From Oscillospiraceae bacterium (lineage in GTDB: Bacteria; Bacillota; Clostridia; Oscillospirales; CAG-272): 64,000 nucleotides of DNA. This document shows positions 16,976 to 25,619 of the stretch, in pieces. The translations under genes were made by a program, and so were the position numbers. The notes beneath the pieces were generated by a model. It worked only from the letters and a program-made list of their open reading frames with translations, was not told the DNA's origin and ran no database searches. How positions within the stretch are numbered: position 1 is the stretch's first letter; every line of letters begins with the position of its first letter. The stretch is from the NCBI GenBank assembly GCA_015065005.1, contig SVRE01000005.1, positions 1 through 64,000 of the forward strand, written 5' to 3'.

Positions 16976-17004
16976 AAATAATAATGAAGGGAGAGGAATG
17001 GAAA

Positions 17005-18375
17005 ATGAAACAAAACATGAATAAAACAGCGGCAATATTCAGTGCGATTTTGGACCTGATTATCAACACAGGGTCCGTATATTTGGCAATATTATTGCTC
17101 AGCAACAGTGCCCGCGTGTTTGGCAAAACCTCAATGGTTGTTTCTACAGTATGTGCGGTATGCTCTGTATTAATTTATTTTGCCTGTGACCTGTATTCCT
17201 CAACCGTTCTTGAAAGGCTTCACAGGGTGCTGTTCAAGCTGGCAGGGGTGCAATTTTTTATTGTATGCAGCTTGCTGTTCGTTATAGTTTGCATAGTGCC
17301 GAGAAGAATTGAATATTATGAGCTTTTGTTTGTAAGTGCGCTAATTTCATATGTTGCTTTATCGTTCAAAAAGGTTCTTGCAACTAAAATTGCTCACGGC
17401 ATCAGAAAAAGTCAGAAGCACAGAAGGACCGTTTTGCTTGTTGGAAACGGGCACGGTGCAATTGAGTATAGTAAGCAAATAAAGGAAAACCCTCACTACG
17501 GATATTCTGTTGTGGGTTGTATCAGCGACAGGCAGACAGATGAGCTTGAGTGGCTTGGTGAGTATAAGGAGCTTGCCTCGGTTTTGGAAAGTACAAATCC
17601 TGATGAGGTTGTAATTGCTTTGTCAATAAGAGAAGAGCCTATGATACAGGAGTTTATTCGAATTTGTGATAACGCAGGTGTCAGGGCATCTATTGTGCCA
17701 CCTATATACAGATATTTCAAGGCGAAATGCCAGGTGGATATGGTTGGCTCGTTGCCTCTTATCAATACAAGAGACATTCCCCTTGACAATCCGGCAAATG
17801 CCGCTATGAAAAGACTTATGGATATAATAATATCCTTAATAATGATAGTTTTTACATCTCCTATAATGCTGATTGCTGCACTCGGTGTAAGGTTATCCTC
17901 CAAGGGCCCCGTGATTTTTAAGCAAAAAAGAGTCGGCAAAAACAATAAAATATTTACAATGTATAAATTCCGCTCCATGAAGGTAAATGACCAGGAGGAG
18001 ACGGGATGGACTGTACCTGAGGACCCGAGGAAAACACCGTTTGGCACATTTATGCGTAAAACGGGTATAGATGAGCTACCTCAGCTTTTCAATGTCCTTT
18101 TCGGAAGTATGTCTATTGTTGGCCCAAGGCCGGAGCTTCCAGCCTTTGTCGAAAAGTATTCAAAAACCGTTCCGCTTTATAAGGTTAAGCACCAGGTAAA
18201 GCCGGGCATAACAGGGCTTGCACAGATCTATGGATTTAGGGGAGATACATCCATTGAGGGCAGAATTGAAATGGATATTAAATACATTGAAAACTGGTCA
18301 TTGTTTAACGACATAAAAATACTTGTGGTAACCCCATTTAAAATGTTTAACAGAAATGAAAAATACGTAAAATGA
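17005..18375 (+). CDS. Polyprenyl-phosphate sugar-1-phosphate transferase (WbaP/CpsE type)
   Basis: Starts glycan synthesis by moving a sugar-1-phosphate onto undecaprenyl phosphate. The 456-residue protein has four N-terminal membrane helices, a Rossmann-like middle domain (RTVLLVGNGHGAIEYSKQI), a fifth membrane stretch (MDIIISLIMIVFTSPIMLIAAL) and the catalytic domain (GPVIFKQKRVGKNNKIFTMYK, KTGIDELPQLFNVLFGSMS, VGPRPELP). All catalytic landmarks are intact. ATG 17005 follows GGGAGAGG. The next gene, a glycosyltransferase, overlaps by 4 bases. The sugar cannot be predicted. Confidence 0.92.
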   Translation: MKQNMNKTAAIFSAILDLIINTGSVYLAILLLSNSARVFGKTSMVVSTVCAVCSVLIYFACDLYSSTVLERLHRVLFKLAGVQFFIVCSLLFVIVCIVPRRIEYYELLFVSALISYVALSFKKVLATKIAHGIRKSQKHRRTVLLVGNGHGAIEYSKQIKENPHYGYSVVGCISDRQTDELEWLGEYKELASVLESTNPDEVVIALSIREEPMIQEFIRICDNAGVRASIVPPIYRYFKAKCQVDMVGSLPLINTRDIPLDNPANAAMKRLMDIIISLIMIVFTSPIMLIAALGVRLSSKGPVIFKQKRVGKNNKIFTMYKFRSMKVNDQEETGWTVPEDPRKTPFGTFMRKTGIDELPQLFNVLFGSMSIVGPRPELPAFVEKYSKTVPLYKVKHQVKPGITGLAQIYGFRGDTSIEGRIEMDIKYIENWSLFNDIKILVVTPFKMFNRNEKYVK

Positions 18376-19430
18376 AAATATTTATTGCCGCATCAAATAT
18401 GATGCATATAAACAACTTTCACCGTCCGTACATAGATAAGCTCAGGGCAGAAGGTCATCAGGTTTACATAATGGCAAGTGGAGAAGGGGCGGATTTTAAC
18501 ATCGGTTTTGAAAAACGCTCCCTTTCTTTTACCAATTTCAAGTTAAGTCGCCAAATAAAGGATATAATAAATAAAGAAAAGCCGGATGTGATTTATTTGC
18601 ATACAACCTTAGCTGCTTTTTGGATAAGAATGGCGCTTAAGGGTATAAAAAAGCGACCGTATGTTATAAATACCGTTCACGGATATTTATTTGGGAATAG
18701 CTCAGGCAGGATGCATAATTTTGTATACCTTACCTGCGAAAGGCTCGTGAAAAAGCAAACCGATGATATTATTGTTATGAACAAAGAGGACTATGAAATA
18801 GCCACAAAAAATAAGCTGTGCCTTGGAAATGTCTATTCTTCAAACGGAATGGGCGTTAGCTTCAAGGAATGTGATGTGCCATTAAAAAATGAAAGAAAAG
18901 ATAAAATTGCCCTTGCCTATGTTGGTGAGATAAGCAAGCGTAAAAATCAAATTTTTTTGGTACAAGCAATGAAGCAGCTTGAGCGCTATACTCTCACTCT
19001 TGTTGGTGACGGTGATGAAAGATCAAGAATAGAAGAATACATAAATAAAGAAGGCTTGAGTGACAGGGTATTCATAACAGGCTTTACAAGTAAAGCATAC
19101 GAGTATATAATGAACTGCGATATTTATGTTTCCGCATCCAGAATTGAGGGCTTACCCTTTAATATAATAGAGGCTATGTACTTGAAAAAGCCCATAGTTG
19201 CCAGCGATATTAAGGGCCAAAGGGATCTTTTGCCAAAGGAAATGCTATACCCCTTGAATAATATGGGGGAATTTATTGAGCATTTAAAAAATACAAATGC
19301 TGTCAGGGTTGAGTATGATGTTCAAAAATACAGTCTTGACAAGGTTCTTGGCGAAAATATGGAGCTTTACTTAATGTGTAAAAAGGAAATGCAACCAACA
19401 GTTGCAAAGGAACAACTCACAGTATATTGA
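18372..19430 (+). CDS. Glycosyltransferase, GT4-like (GT-B fold)
   Basis: The 352-residue protein has the two-domain GT-B layout: an N-terminal acceptor domain (KIFIAASNMMHINNFHRPY, YLHTTLAAFWIRMALKG, NTVHGYLFG) and a C-terminal nucleotide-sugar domain (LAYVGEISKRKNQIFLVQAM, LTLVGDGDERSRIE, YVSASRIEGLPFNIIEAM with the E-x7-E type motif). It begins inside the last codons of the phosphotransferase gene (ATGA overlap), which implies it adds the second sugar to the same lipid-linked intermediate. Donor and acceptor are unknown. Confidence 0.9.
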   Translation: MKIFIAASNMMHINNFHRPYIDKLRAEGHQVYIMASGEGADFNIGFEKRSLSFTNFKLSRQIKDIINKEKPDVIYLHTTLAAFWIRMALKGIKKRPYVINTVHGYLFGNSSGRMHNFVYLTCERLVKKQTDDIIVMNKEDYEIATKNKLCLGNVYSSNGMGVSFKECDVPLKNERKDKIALAYVGEISKRKNQIFLVQAMKQLERYTLTLVGDGDERSRIEEYINKEGLSDRVFITGFTSKAYEYIMNCDIYVSASRIEGLPFNIIEAMYLKKPIVASDIKGQRDLLPKEMLYPLNNMGEFIEHLKNTNAVRVEYDVQKYSLDKVLGENMELYLMCKKEMQPTVAKEQLTVY

Positions 19431-19455
19431 CAATAAAAGAGAGTTGTTATATACT
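19427..19455 (+). promoter_or_regulatory. Promoter of the NfeD/SPFH pair
   Basis: TTGACA, 17 bases, TATACT. It overlaps the last codon of the glycosyltransferase gene. Confidence 0.8.
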
Positions 19456-19475
19456 ATATACAAGGAGGAAATAAT

Positions 19476-19916
19476 ATGGAATGGTTTTGGCTTGCATTGG
19501 CAATTGCTTTAATGGTAGTTGAATTATCTACTGTTCAGCTGGTGTCCCTTTGGTTTTCCATCGGTGCCATAATTACATCAATTATCAAATTGATTTTTCC
19601 AAGCCTTGGTTTTCCGTGGCAGGCGCTTATTTTTGCGCTTGTGTCAGTTGCACTTTTGATTGCGACAAGACCGCTTGTGAAGAAGTTTCTAACAAAGCAC
19701 GGTGAAGGGCAAAAGACAAATTTAGAGCTTGTTCTTGGCAAGGAAGCAATTGTGGTTGAGGAAATTAATAATATCAGGGGAGAGGGCGCCATAAAAATAA
19801 ACGGAATTGTTTGGAGTGCCCGTTCAGTTGACAATAATATAATTCCCGCCGATACAATAGTAATTTTTAAAGAAATAAACGGCAATAAAGCCGTAGTTGA
19901 GAAAAAAGGAGAATAA
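19476..19916 (+). CDS. NfeD-like membrane protein
   Basis: The 146-residue protein has two or three N-terminal membrane helices (FWLALAIALMVVELSTVQ, WFSIGAIITSIIKLIFP, ALIFALVSVALLIAT) and a soluble C-terminal OB-fold domain (LVLGKEAIVVEEINNI, GIVWSARSVDNNIIPADT). This is the short NfeD form that usually partners an SPFH protein, and the SPFH gene follows after 3 bases. The pair forms membrane microdomains in other bacteria; the client proteins are unknown. Confidence 0.9.
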   Translation: MEWFWLALAIALMVVELSTVQLVSLWFSIGAIITSIIKLIFPSLGFPWQALIFALVSVALLIATRPLVKKFLTKHGEGQKTNLELVLGKEAIVVEEINNIRGEGAIKINGIVWSARSVDNNIIPADTIVIFKEINGNKAVVEKKGE

Positions 19917-19919
19917 TAT

Positions 19920-20843
19920 ATGTGGTTAATACCTGTTATAATTGTTGTTTTGTTAGCAGTTGTTGTAATCATTAACATCAAAATTGTGCCACAGTCAAGG
20001 GCGTATGTAATTGAGCGCCTTGGCGCATATCACTGCACCTGGGACACAGGCTTGCATTTTTTAATCCCCATCATTGATAGGGTTTCAAAGCAGGTTTCCT
20101 TGAAGGAGCAGGTGGCGGACTTCCCACCGCAGCCGGTTATTACAAAGGATAATGTAACAATGCAAATCGATACAGTCGTGTTCTTCCAGATAACAGACCC
20201 TAAGCTGTTTGCATACGGTGTTGAAAATCCAATCGCCGCTATTGAAAACTTAACGGCAACAACATTGCGTAACATAATCGGTGACCTTGAGCTTGACCAT
20301 ACATTGACCTCAAGAGATACAATCAATGCAAAAATCCGTTCAATTCTTGATGAAGCAACAGACCCTTGGGGTATCAAAATAAACAGAGTAGAGCTTAAGA
20401 ATATTAAGCCACCTGCTGAAATCCAGGATGCGATGGAAAAGCAGATGAAGGCAGAGCGTCAAAGACGTGAGGCAATATTGAGGGCAGAGGGTGAAAAGTC
20501 AAGTAACATTCTTGTAGCCCAGGGTAAAAAGGAAAGTCAGATTCTGGAGGCAGAGGCTGCAAAGCAAGCCGCAATTCTTCAGGCAGAGGCTGAAAAGGAA
20601 GCGAGAATAAGAAGGGCAGAGGGTGAGGCTGAAGCAATTCTTAAAATCAACCAAGCAGAGGCGGAGTCAATCAGACTTATTAACGAAGCATCTCCAAGTG
20701 CTGAATACTTGACAATTAAAAAGCTTGAATCCTTTGAAAAGGTGTCAGACGGTAATGCAACTAAGGTAATTATCCCAAGTGACCTGCAAAATGTTGTTGG
20801 ACTTGTAAATACAATTGCCGAAAGCACAAAGGAAAACAAATAA
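19920..20843 (+). CDS. SPFH/band-7 (stomatin-like) protein
   Basis: The 307-residue protein has one N-terminal membrane helix (LIPVIIVVLLAVVVIINIKIV), a band-7 domain (SRAYVIERLGAYHCTWDTGLHFLIP, ATTLRNIIGDLELDHTLTSRD) and a long Ala/Glu-rich coiled coil (about residues 170-250) that drives oligomer assembly. It matches the QmcA/stomatin-like branch. It pairs with the NfeD gene just upstream. A role in scaffolding membrane proteins is inferred from the family. Confidence 0.92.
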   Translation: MWLIPVIIVVLLAVVVIINIKIVPQSRAYVIERLGAYHCTWDTGLHFLIPIIDRVSKQVSLKEQVADFPPQPVITKDNVTMQIDTVVFFQITDPKLFAYGVENPIAAIENLTATTLRNIIGDLELDHTLTSRDTINAKIRSILDEATDPWGIKINRVELKNIKPPAEIQDAMEKQMKAERQRREAILRAEGEKSSNILVAQGKKESQILEAEAAKQAAILQAEAEKEARIRRAEGEAEAILKINQAEAESIRLINEASPSAEYLTIKKLESFEKVSDGNATKVIIPSDLQNVVGLVNTIAESTKENK

Positions 20844-20846
20844 ATC

Positions 20847-20879
20847 AAAGCCGATATGGAGGTATCCATATCGGCTTTT
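20847..20879. terminator. Bidirectional terminator between SPFH gene and mtaB
   Basis: AAAGCCGATATGGA-ggta-TCCATATCGGCTTTT, with T-runs usable in both directions between convergent genes. Confidence 0.88.
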
Positions 20880-20899
20880 AAAGTGTTTCGATAAAACTG

Positions 20900-22210
20900 T
20901 TAGTTGCTAATAACCTCAGCATAAATATATTCACCGTCTGTATGCGTTGGCTTCACTGTCAAAATTTCGTTTCCGCGCGGCGTATCACTTTTAACCTTAA
21001 CCTCAATGAAATTTGGCGTGTGACCTGAGATATATTCACCGTCATAGCTTTCAAAAAGCACCTCTGTTTTGGCATTAGACAAAACAAAATTCTCCAAAAG
21101 CTCTTTCTTTATTGCTTTTTGTTGGCTTTCAAGCATATGTAAGCGCTCTTTTTTTATATTCTCGAGAACTTGATTTTTCATTGTAGCGGCAGGAGTGCCC
21201 GCCCGCTTGGAATAAGGGAAAATGTGCAGGTGCAAAAACCTTTCTTTTTCAAAAAAACTTAGCGTTTCCTTGAAGTCCTCATCGCTTTCATTTGGAAAAC
21301 CGGTTATAACATCAGCGGACAGCATAAGTGAAGGGATGCATTCCTTAAGATAATGCAAATTGCGTTGTGCCATTTGTATGTTGTACTTTCTTTTCATTTC
21401 ATTAAGGGTTTTAGTGCATCCGCTTTGCATTGAAATGTGAAAATGCGGCATTACCTTGTCAATTGTTTTGATTTTATCAACAAATTCCTTGGTGATTGCA
21501 CTCGGGTCAAGTGAGCCTAATCGTATTCTTTTCAAGCCCGGTATTTTACTCACCTCAAGGAGTAAATCCCCGAGGGAGTGTTTGATTTTTAAATCTTTTC
21601 CGTATGCAGCCGTCTCAATTCCGGTCAGCACAATTTCCTGGCATCCCTCGCAAACAATCCTGTTTGCCTCGGCCAAAATGTTTTCAACCGTGTCAGAGCG
21701 CACGCTACCCCTTGCATAAGGGATAATGCAGTATGCACATTTGGAGTTGCACCCGTCTTGAATTTTAATAAAGGCGCGTGTTCTTGTTAAGGGTGCGCCC
21801 ACACTCATTGAGTCAAATTTGCCGCTATAAATATCAGACATTATAAGCTGACATTCTGGGGCATTGCCTTTTACAAGCTCAAGGGCCTTCTTCGCAATAA
21901 TGGATTTATCGTTGTTTCCGCAAACAAGGCTGACCCCTTCGATGCTCATGGCATCCTTAGGGTTGATCTGCGAATAACAGCCTGTAACAATAGTGACAGC
22001 ATTGGGGTTTTTGGAAGATAAACGGCGGATAATCTGCTTTGATTTCCTGTCACTCTCGCCGGTAACGGAGCAGGTGTTTATAATACAAATGTCGCAATTT
22101 TCATTGGGACCTACAATTAAAACACCGTTTTCTTTCAGTTCTTGCATTATTGCATCACTTTCGTATTGGTTGACCCTACAACCGAGTGTATAAATACAAG
22201 CCTTAAGCAT
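20900..22210 (-). CDS. mtaB: tRNA t6A37 methylthiotransferase MtaB
   Basis: A radical-SAM enzyme that converts t6A at position 37 of ANN-decoding tRNAs to ms2t6A. The 436-residue protein has the N-terminal UPF0004 domain (YTLGCRVNQYESDAI, with further Cys in INTCSVTGESD and VTGCYSQ), the radical-SAM cluster motif (DGCNSKCAYCIIPYARG) and a C-terminal TRAM domain. GCRVNQYES favours MtaB over MiaB. A GGGGGGAT ribosome site precedes the ATG. It complements tsaB and tsaE in this window, which help make the t6A substrate. Confidence 0.93.
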   Translation of the reverse strand: MLKACIYTLGCRVNQYESDAIMQELKENGVLIVGPNENCDICIINTCSVTGESDRKSKQIIRRLSSKNPNAVTIVTGCYSQINPKDAMSIEGVSLVCGNNDKSIIAKKALELVKGNAPECQLIMSDIYSGKFDSMSVGAPLTRTRAFIKIQDGCNSKCAYCIIPYARGSVRSDTVENILAEANRIVCEGCQEIVLTGIETAAYGKDLKIKHSLGDLLLEVSKIPGLKRIRLGSLDPSAITKEFVDKIKTIDKVMPHFHISMQSGCTKTLNEMKRKYNIQMAQRNLHYLKECIPSLMLSADVITGFPNESDEDFKETLSFFEKERFLHLHIFPYSKRAGTPAATMKNQVLENIKKERLHMLESQQKAIKKELLENFVLSNAKTEVLFESYDGEYISGHTPNFIEVKVKSDTPRGNEILTVKPTHTDGEYIYAEVISN

Positions 22211-22234
22211 ATTATCCCCCCTTTGTTTTTTAGT

Positions 22235-22263
22235 ATTTTATCATAAAAGTAGTAAGTTGTAAA
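22235..22263 (-). promoter_or_regulatory. Promoter of mtaB
   Basis: Minus strand: TTTACA, 17 bases, TAAAAT. Confidence 0.6.
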
Positions 22264-22281
22264 CAAAAAAACGAAAATTAC

Positions 22282-22310
22282 TTGAAAAGAGCAAAGAAAA
22301 TCTATATAAT
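22282..22310 (+). promoter_or_regulatory. Promoter of the pseudouridine synthase gene
   Basis: TTGAAA, 17 bases, TATAAT. Confidence 0.75.
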
Positions 22311-22340
22311 AAAGCTATAGTAACATATAGCAGAGGTAAA

Positions 22341-22600
22341 ATGAGAGAGTTTATAATCAATTCAAATGACGCAGGTCAACGCTTGGACAAATTTGTCTTA
22401 AAAGCGGTTAAGGGAATGCCCATTTCCTTGATGTATAAGGCCATTCGTCTTAAAAAAATAAAAGTCAACAGGAAAAGGGCGGAGCAAAAGCAAATTCTTT
22501 GCAAGGGTGACACGGTTCAGATGTTTTTAAATGAGGATTTGTTTTCGGAAAAAATAACCGATAACGAGCTTCTCACAGTTAAAACCAACTTGAATATAGT
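22341..22600 (+). other. S4-type RNA-binding region of the RluA-family protein
   Basis: The first 80 or so residues (AGQRLDKFVLKA, SLMYKAIRLKKIKVNRKRAE, CKGDTVQMFL) form an S4 domain, the RNA-binding module ahead of the catalytic domain in RluC/RluD-type enzymes. Listed apart only to mark the domain border. Confidence 0.8.
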
Positions 22601-23339
22601 TTATGAGGACGAAAACATTTTGATTTGTGATAAGGCACCGGGGGTTTTGGTTCACAGTGGAGACGGTGATGGTAAGGTTAGTGGGGATGGCAATGTAAAT
22701 GACCGTAATACACTTGTATATCATATTCAAGCCTATCTTGCCCAAAAGGGGGAGTATGTGCCTGATATGGAAAGCTCATTTGCTCCCGCGCTATGCAATC
22801 GGATTGACAGAAACACAGGCGGAATGGTGATTTCTGCAAAGAACGCACAGGCGCTAAGAGACATGAATGAAAGAATAAAAAACAACGAAATCACAAAAAA
22901 GTATTTGTGTGTTGTGCATGGCTCCTTACCCCAAAAAACAGACACTCTGTGCGACTTTTTGCTAAAAGATAGCAAAAATAACAAGGTTAAAGTGCTAAAA
23001 AACAAGACAAGCGGGGCGAAGGAAATTATTACAAAATACAGGCTTATCAAGTTTGATAATGAGAAAAAGTTATCTTTGGTTGAAATCGAGCTGGTAACAG
23101 GAAGGACACACCAGATAAGAGCTCATATGGCATCAATTGGCAACCCTCTATTGGGGGACGGAAAATATGCGGTGAATGAAAAGGATAGGCGCATGGGTTA
23201 TAACCATCAAGCGCTGTATTCGTACAAGCTGACATTTGGTGATGCACAGGATAGCCTTTCATATCTCAACGGAAAAACCATTGAGGTAAGCCCCAAAAGC
23301 ATTTATTTTTTGAAAGAATTTGATAAAACAACAAAGTAA
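22341..23339 (+). CDS. RluA-family pseudouridine synthase (RluC/RluD-like)
   Basis: Isomerises uridine to pseudouridine in structured RNA, probably 23S rRNA. The 332-residue protein has an N-terminal S4 domain and the catalytic motif NRIDRNTGGMVI with the essential Asp, then KKYLCVVHG and GRTHQIRAHMASIGNPLLGD. A Gly/Asp-rich insert (GDGDGKVSGDGNVNDRN) lies between the S4 and catalytic parts; it is more repetitive than usual and probably a loop. The target uridine cannot be predicted. It is a single gene with its own promoter. Confidence 0.9.
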   Translation: MREFIINSNDAGQRLDKFVLKAVKGMPISLMYKAIRLKKIKVNRKRAEQKQILCKGDTVQMFLNEDLFSEKITDNELLTVKTNLNIVYEDENILICDKAPGVLVHSGDGDGKVSGDGNVNDRNTLVYHIQAYLAQKGEYVPDMESSFAPALCNRIDRNTGGMVISAKNAQALRDMNERIKNNEITKKYLCVVHGSLPQKTDTLCDFLLKDSKNNKVKVLKNKTSGAKEIITKYRLIKFDNEKKLSLVEIELVTGRTHQIRAHMASIGNPLLGDGKYAVNEKDRRMGYNHQALYSYKLTFGDAQDSLSYLNGKTIEVSPKSIYFLKEFDKTTK

Positions 23340-23372
23340 CAACAAAAAAATTATTTTTTATTTTAAAAACTG

Positions 23373-23401
23373 TTGACAATGTTTTTATTTTGTTATATAA
23401 T
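23373..23401 (+). promoter_or_regulatory. Promoter of the LCP-like gene
   Basis: TTGACA, 17 bases, TATAAT. The ORF track start (23390) lies inside it. Confidence 0.88.
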
Positions 23402-23446
23402 TTAATATATAAAACTTTGGATAGTCTTTTGTCAAGGAGGATTGCT

Positions 23447-24562
23447 ATGAGCGATAATAAAGATATGAAGATTCCTGCTACTATGGCAGAAAATACGGTT
23501 TTATCAAAGGATAAGCGCGGGTTCCCTTTCAGAAAGGTGTTGTTCGGCATTGTTGTTGCCGTTCTTGTTATTTCACTTGTTCTTTTGGTAATTAACCTGG
23601 TTATTAACAGCTATTTAAGCAAGGTGACTATTTTTGACGGTGTGTGGGAGCTTGATACAGTTAAAATGTATATTATGCCACTATACAGAAATAATCCGAA
23701 ATTCTTTGCACAAACCGAAGAATTGCATGATGCAAGTGATAAGGTTTTGCTTAACTATGCGCAGGCTTCATCTACTGTAAAGGTTGATGAAAATGTGTTT
23801 AACTATGCTATTTTCGGTACTGACCAATTTGATGAATCAACAAGTGGAAGTGCTGACATTATAATGATGGCGTCTGTTAATAAGGCTACAAACCAAGTAA
23901 CATATCTTGCGTTTGAAACAAGAATGCTTGTATACATCCCCGGCGTTGGTATCGGTCCTCTGTGTGATGCATACACCTTGGGTGGTTCACAGCTTTTGGC
24001 AAATGCTATTTCATTAAACTACGGTATTCAAATTGACGGCTTTGTTGAATTAAATATGGCGGCTTTTGTTGAAATCATTGATAACTATGGTGCTTTGAGC
24101 TTCAAGGCTGATGCAGCTTTTGTTGAAAAGCTTAATGCCGACATTGATAGCTTTAATGAATCAAAGGGTTTATCTGGTGATAGCGCTACTAAAAAGGCAA
24201 AGCTTGAAAAGAACATGGTATATCTTGATGGTAAGCAGACACTTGCTTATTTAAGAAGCGCAGGAGAAAACAAGTCTGCAATTGCGAACAATATTATTTC
24301 TCAGCTTACAAAGATGATTTTTGAAAAGGGCTTTGGCGGAGTTAAGCAAACTCTTGATATCGCTCTTGAGAGAACAACAGTTTCTCTTGTTAGAGATGAT
24401 GTTGGTGCATTGTTAAGAATTGGTATTTCTGTTCTCGGTTCTATTGATTCTATTCCTGTCGGAAGCATGGAAGGTAAGACATTGGTAAGAGATGCCGGTG
24501 GATATATTTGTGATTATCAAGCTGAAAGAGCTGTAATTTTACAAGAGCTTTATGGTGAATAA
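23447..24562 (+). CDS. Divergent LytR-CpsA-Psr (LCP)-like protein
   Basis: The 371-residue protein has a cytoplasmic tail, one membrane helix (VLFGIVVAVLVISLVLLVINLVI) and an outer domain with the LCP layout: DIIMMASVNKATNQVTYLAF, then DAYTLGGSQLLANAISLNYGIQIDGFVELNMAAF, and NMVYLDGKQTLAYLR near the end. LCP enzymes attach wall teichoic acid or capsule to peptidoglycan. The usual SIPRDT motif is changed here to FETRML: the Arg remains but the following Asp is missing, so activity may differ. ATG 23447 follows AAGGAGG. The glycan genes at 15097-19430 could supply its substrate (inference). Confidence 0.8.
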   Translation: MSDNKDMKIPATMAENTVLSKDKRGFPFRKVLFGIVVAVLVISLVLLVINLVINSYLSKVTIFDGVWELDTVKMYIMPLYRNNPKFFAQTEELHDASDKVLLNYAQASSTVKVDENVFNYAIFGTDQFDESTSGSADIIMMASVNKATNQVTYLAFETRMLVYIPGVGIGPLCDAYTLGGSQLLANAISLNYGIQIDGFVELNMAAFVEIIDNYGALSFKADAAFVEKLNADIDSFNESKGLSGDSATKKAKLEKNMVYLDGKQTLAYLRSAGENKSAIANNIISQLTKMIFEKGFGGVKQTLDIALERTTVSLVRDDVGALLRIGISVLGSIDSIPVGSMEGKTLVRDAGGYICDYQAERAVILQELYGE

Positions 24563-24566
24563 TATC

Positions 24567-24595
24567 AAAGCTGGCCATTCGGTCAGCTTTCTTTT
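24567..24595 (+). terminator. Terminator after the LCP-like gene
   Basis: AAAGCTGGCC-att-CGGTCAGCTTTCTTTT, a strong stem with a short T-run. Confidence 0.75.
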
Positions 24596-24601
24596 AAAAA
24601 T

Positions 24602-24637
24602 CTTGTCACCCTGGACTTACACTAAGGGTGACACAAG
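24602..24637 (+). promoter_or_regulatory. Inverted repeat ahead of birA, candidate BirA operator or hairpin
   Basis: TGTCACC, 16 bases, GGTGACA, just before the birA ribosome site; the arms extend to 9 bases when read as a hairpin (TGTCACCCT/AGGGTGACA). BirA operators have TTGTAAACC-N16-GGTTTACAA architecture, so the spacing fits but the half-sites only partly do. Confidence 0.4.
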
Positions 24638-24644
24638 GAGAAAA

Positions 24645-25619
24645 ATGAAAACTAAAGATAAAATTTTGGAAATATTATATAGCAAGGATGGGTATATTTC
24701 CGGCGCAGAAATGGCTAAATGCTTGGGCATCAGTCGTAACTCTGTGTGGAAGTGCATTAATCAGTTGAAAGCGGAAGGATACTCTATCAGCACATCGAAC
24801 ATGGGATATTGCCTTGATATGTGTGATGAGCTTGATGAGTTTTCCGTAAGAAGACATTTAACAACTGAGCATAAGCTATATATATATAGGAAAGAAAGCT
24901 CATCAAACACAGTGGCGAAATTACTTTGCCAAAACGGAGAAAAAGAGGGTAGTGTTGTAATTGTCAAATCCCAAACAGGCGGCAGGGGGAGAATGGGCAG
25001 GAGCTTTATTTCGGAAAGCGAAAACGGACTTTATATGTCTATAATTTTGCGCCCAAAAATAACAGCAGACAAATGTGTAAACATAACTGTAGCAGGTGCT
25101 GTTGCAGTGCTGGAGGCAATTGAAAAAATATCAAACAAGGCATGTCAGATTAAATGGGTAAACGATATTTATATTGGAGAAAAAAAGTGCTGTGGGATTT
25201 TAACGGAGGCATCATTTGATTTTGAAAGCGGAATAGTTCAATATGCGGTAATAGGAATCGGCGTGAATCTGTGCCCACCGACAGGCGGATTTGACAAGGA
25301 AATTAAAGAAATAGCCTGTGGAGTGTATGAAAATGAGTGTCCGAAGGGCATCAAAGCAAGGCTGTGTGCTCAAATTATCAATGACTTTTTTAAGTACTAT
25401 AATAGACTTGATAAAAAAGAATATATAAAGAAATATAAGGAAAAATCCAATATCATAGGCAAAAACGTTGACGTGTACGTGGGGAATGAAATTGTCAGCG
25501 GCGTAGCAACAAATATTGATAACAGTGCAAATTTAATTGTGAAAGACGAAAAAGGAAAATTGCATACCTTCAATTCGGGAGAGGCAAGGGTAAGGAAGAG
25601 TGGAAAGGGGATCAATTAA
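24645..25619 (+). CDS. birA: Biotin-protein ligase and biotin repressor (BirA)
   Basis: Attaches biotin to carboxylase carrier domains and, in this long form, also represses biotin genes. The 324-residue protein has an N-terminal winged helix (ISGAEMAKCLGISRNSVWKCINQLK), the ligase core (VIVKSQTGGRGRMGRSF with the biotin/ATP loop, QIKWVNDIYIGEKKCCGILTEA, AVIGIGVNLCPP) and a C-terminal SH3-like domain. ATG 24645 has AAGGAG; the track GTG start lies in the preceding terminator. The bioY gene overlaps its end by 20 bases, so ligase and biotin uptake are coupled. Confidence 0.95.
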   Translation: MKTKDKILEILYSKDGYISGAEMAKCLGISRNSVWKCINQLKAEGYSISTSNMGYCLDMCDELDEFSVRRHLTTEHKLYIYRKESSSNTVAKLLCQNGEKEGSVVIVKSQTGGRGRMGRSFISESENGLYMSIILRPKITADKCVNITVAGAVAVLEAIEKISNKACQIKWVNDIYIGEKKCCGILTEASFDFESGIVQYAVIGIGVNLCPPTGGFDKEIKEIACGVYENECPKGIKARLCAQIINDFFKYYNRLDKKEYIKKYKEKSNIIGKNVDVYVGNEIVSGVATNIDNSANLIVKDEKGKLHTFNSGEARVRKSGKGIN

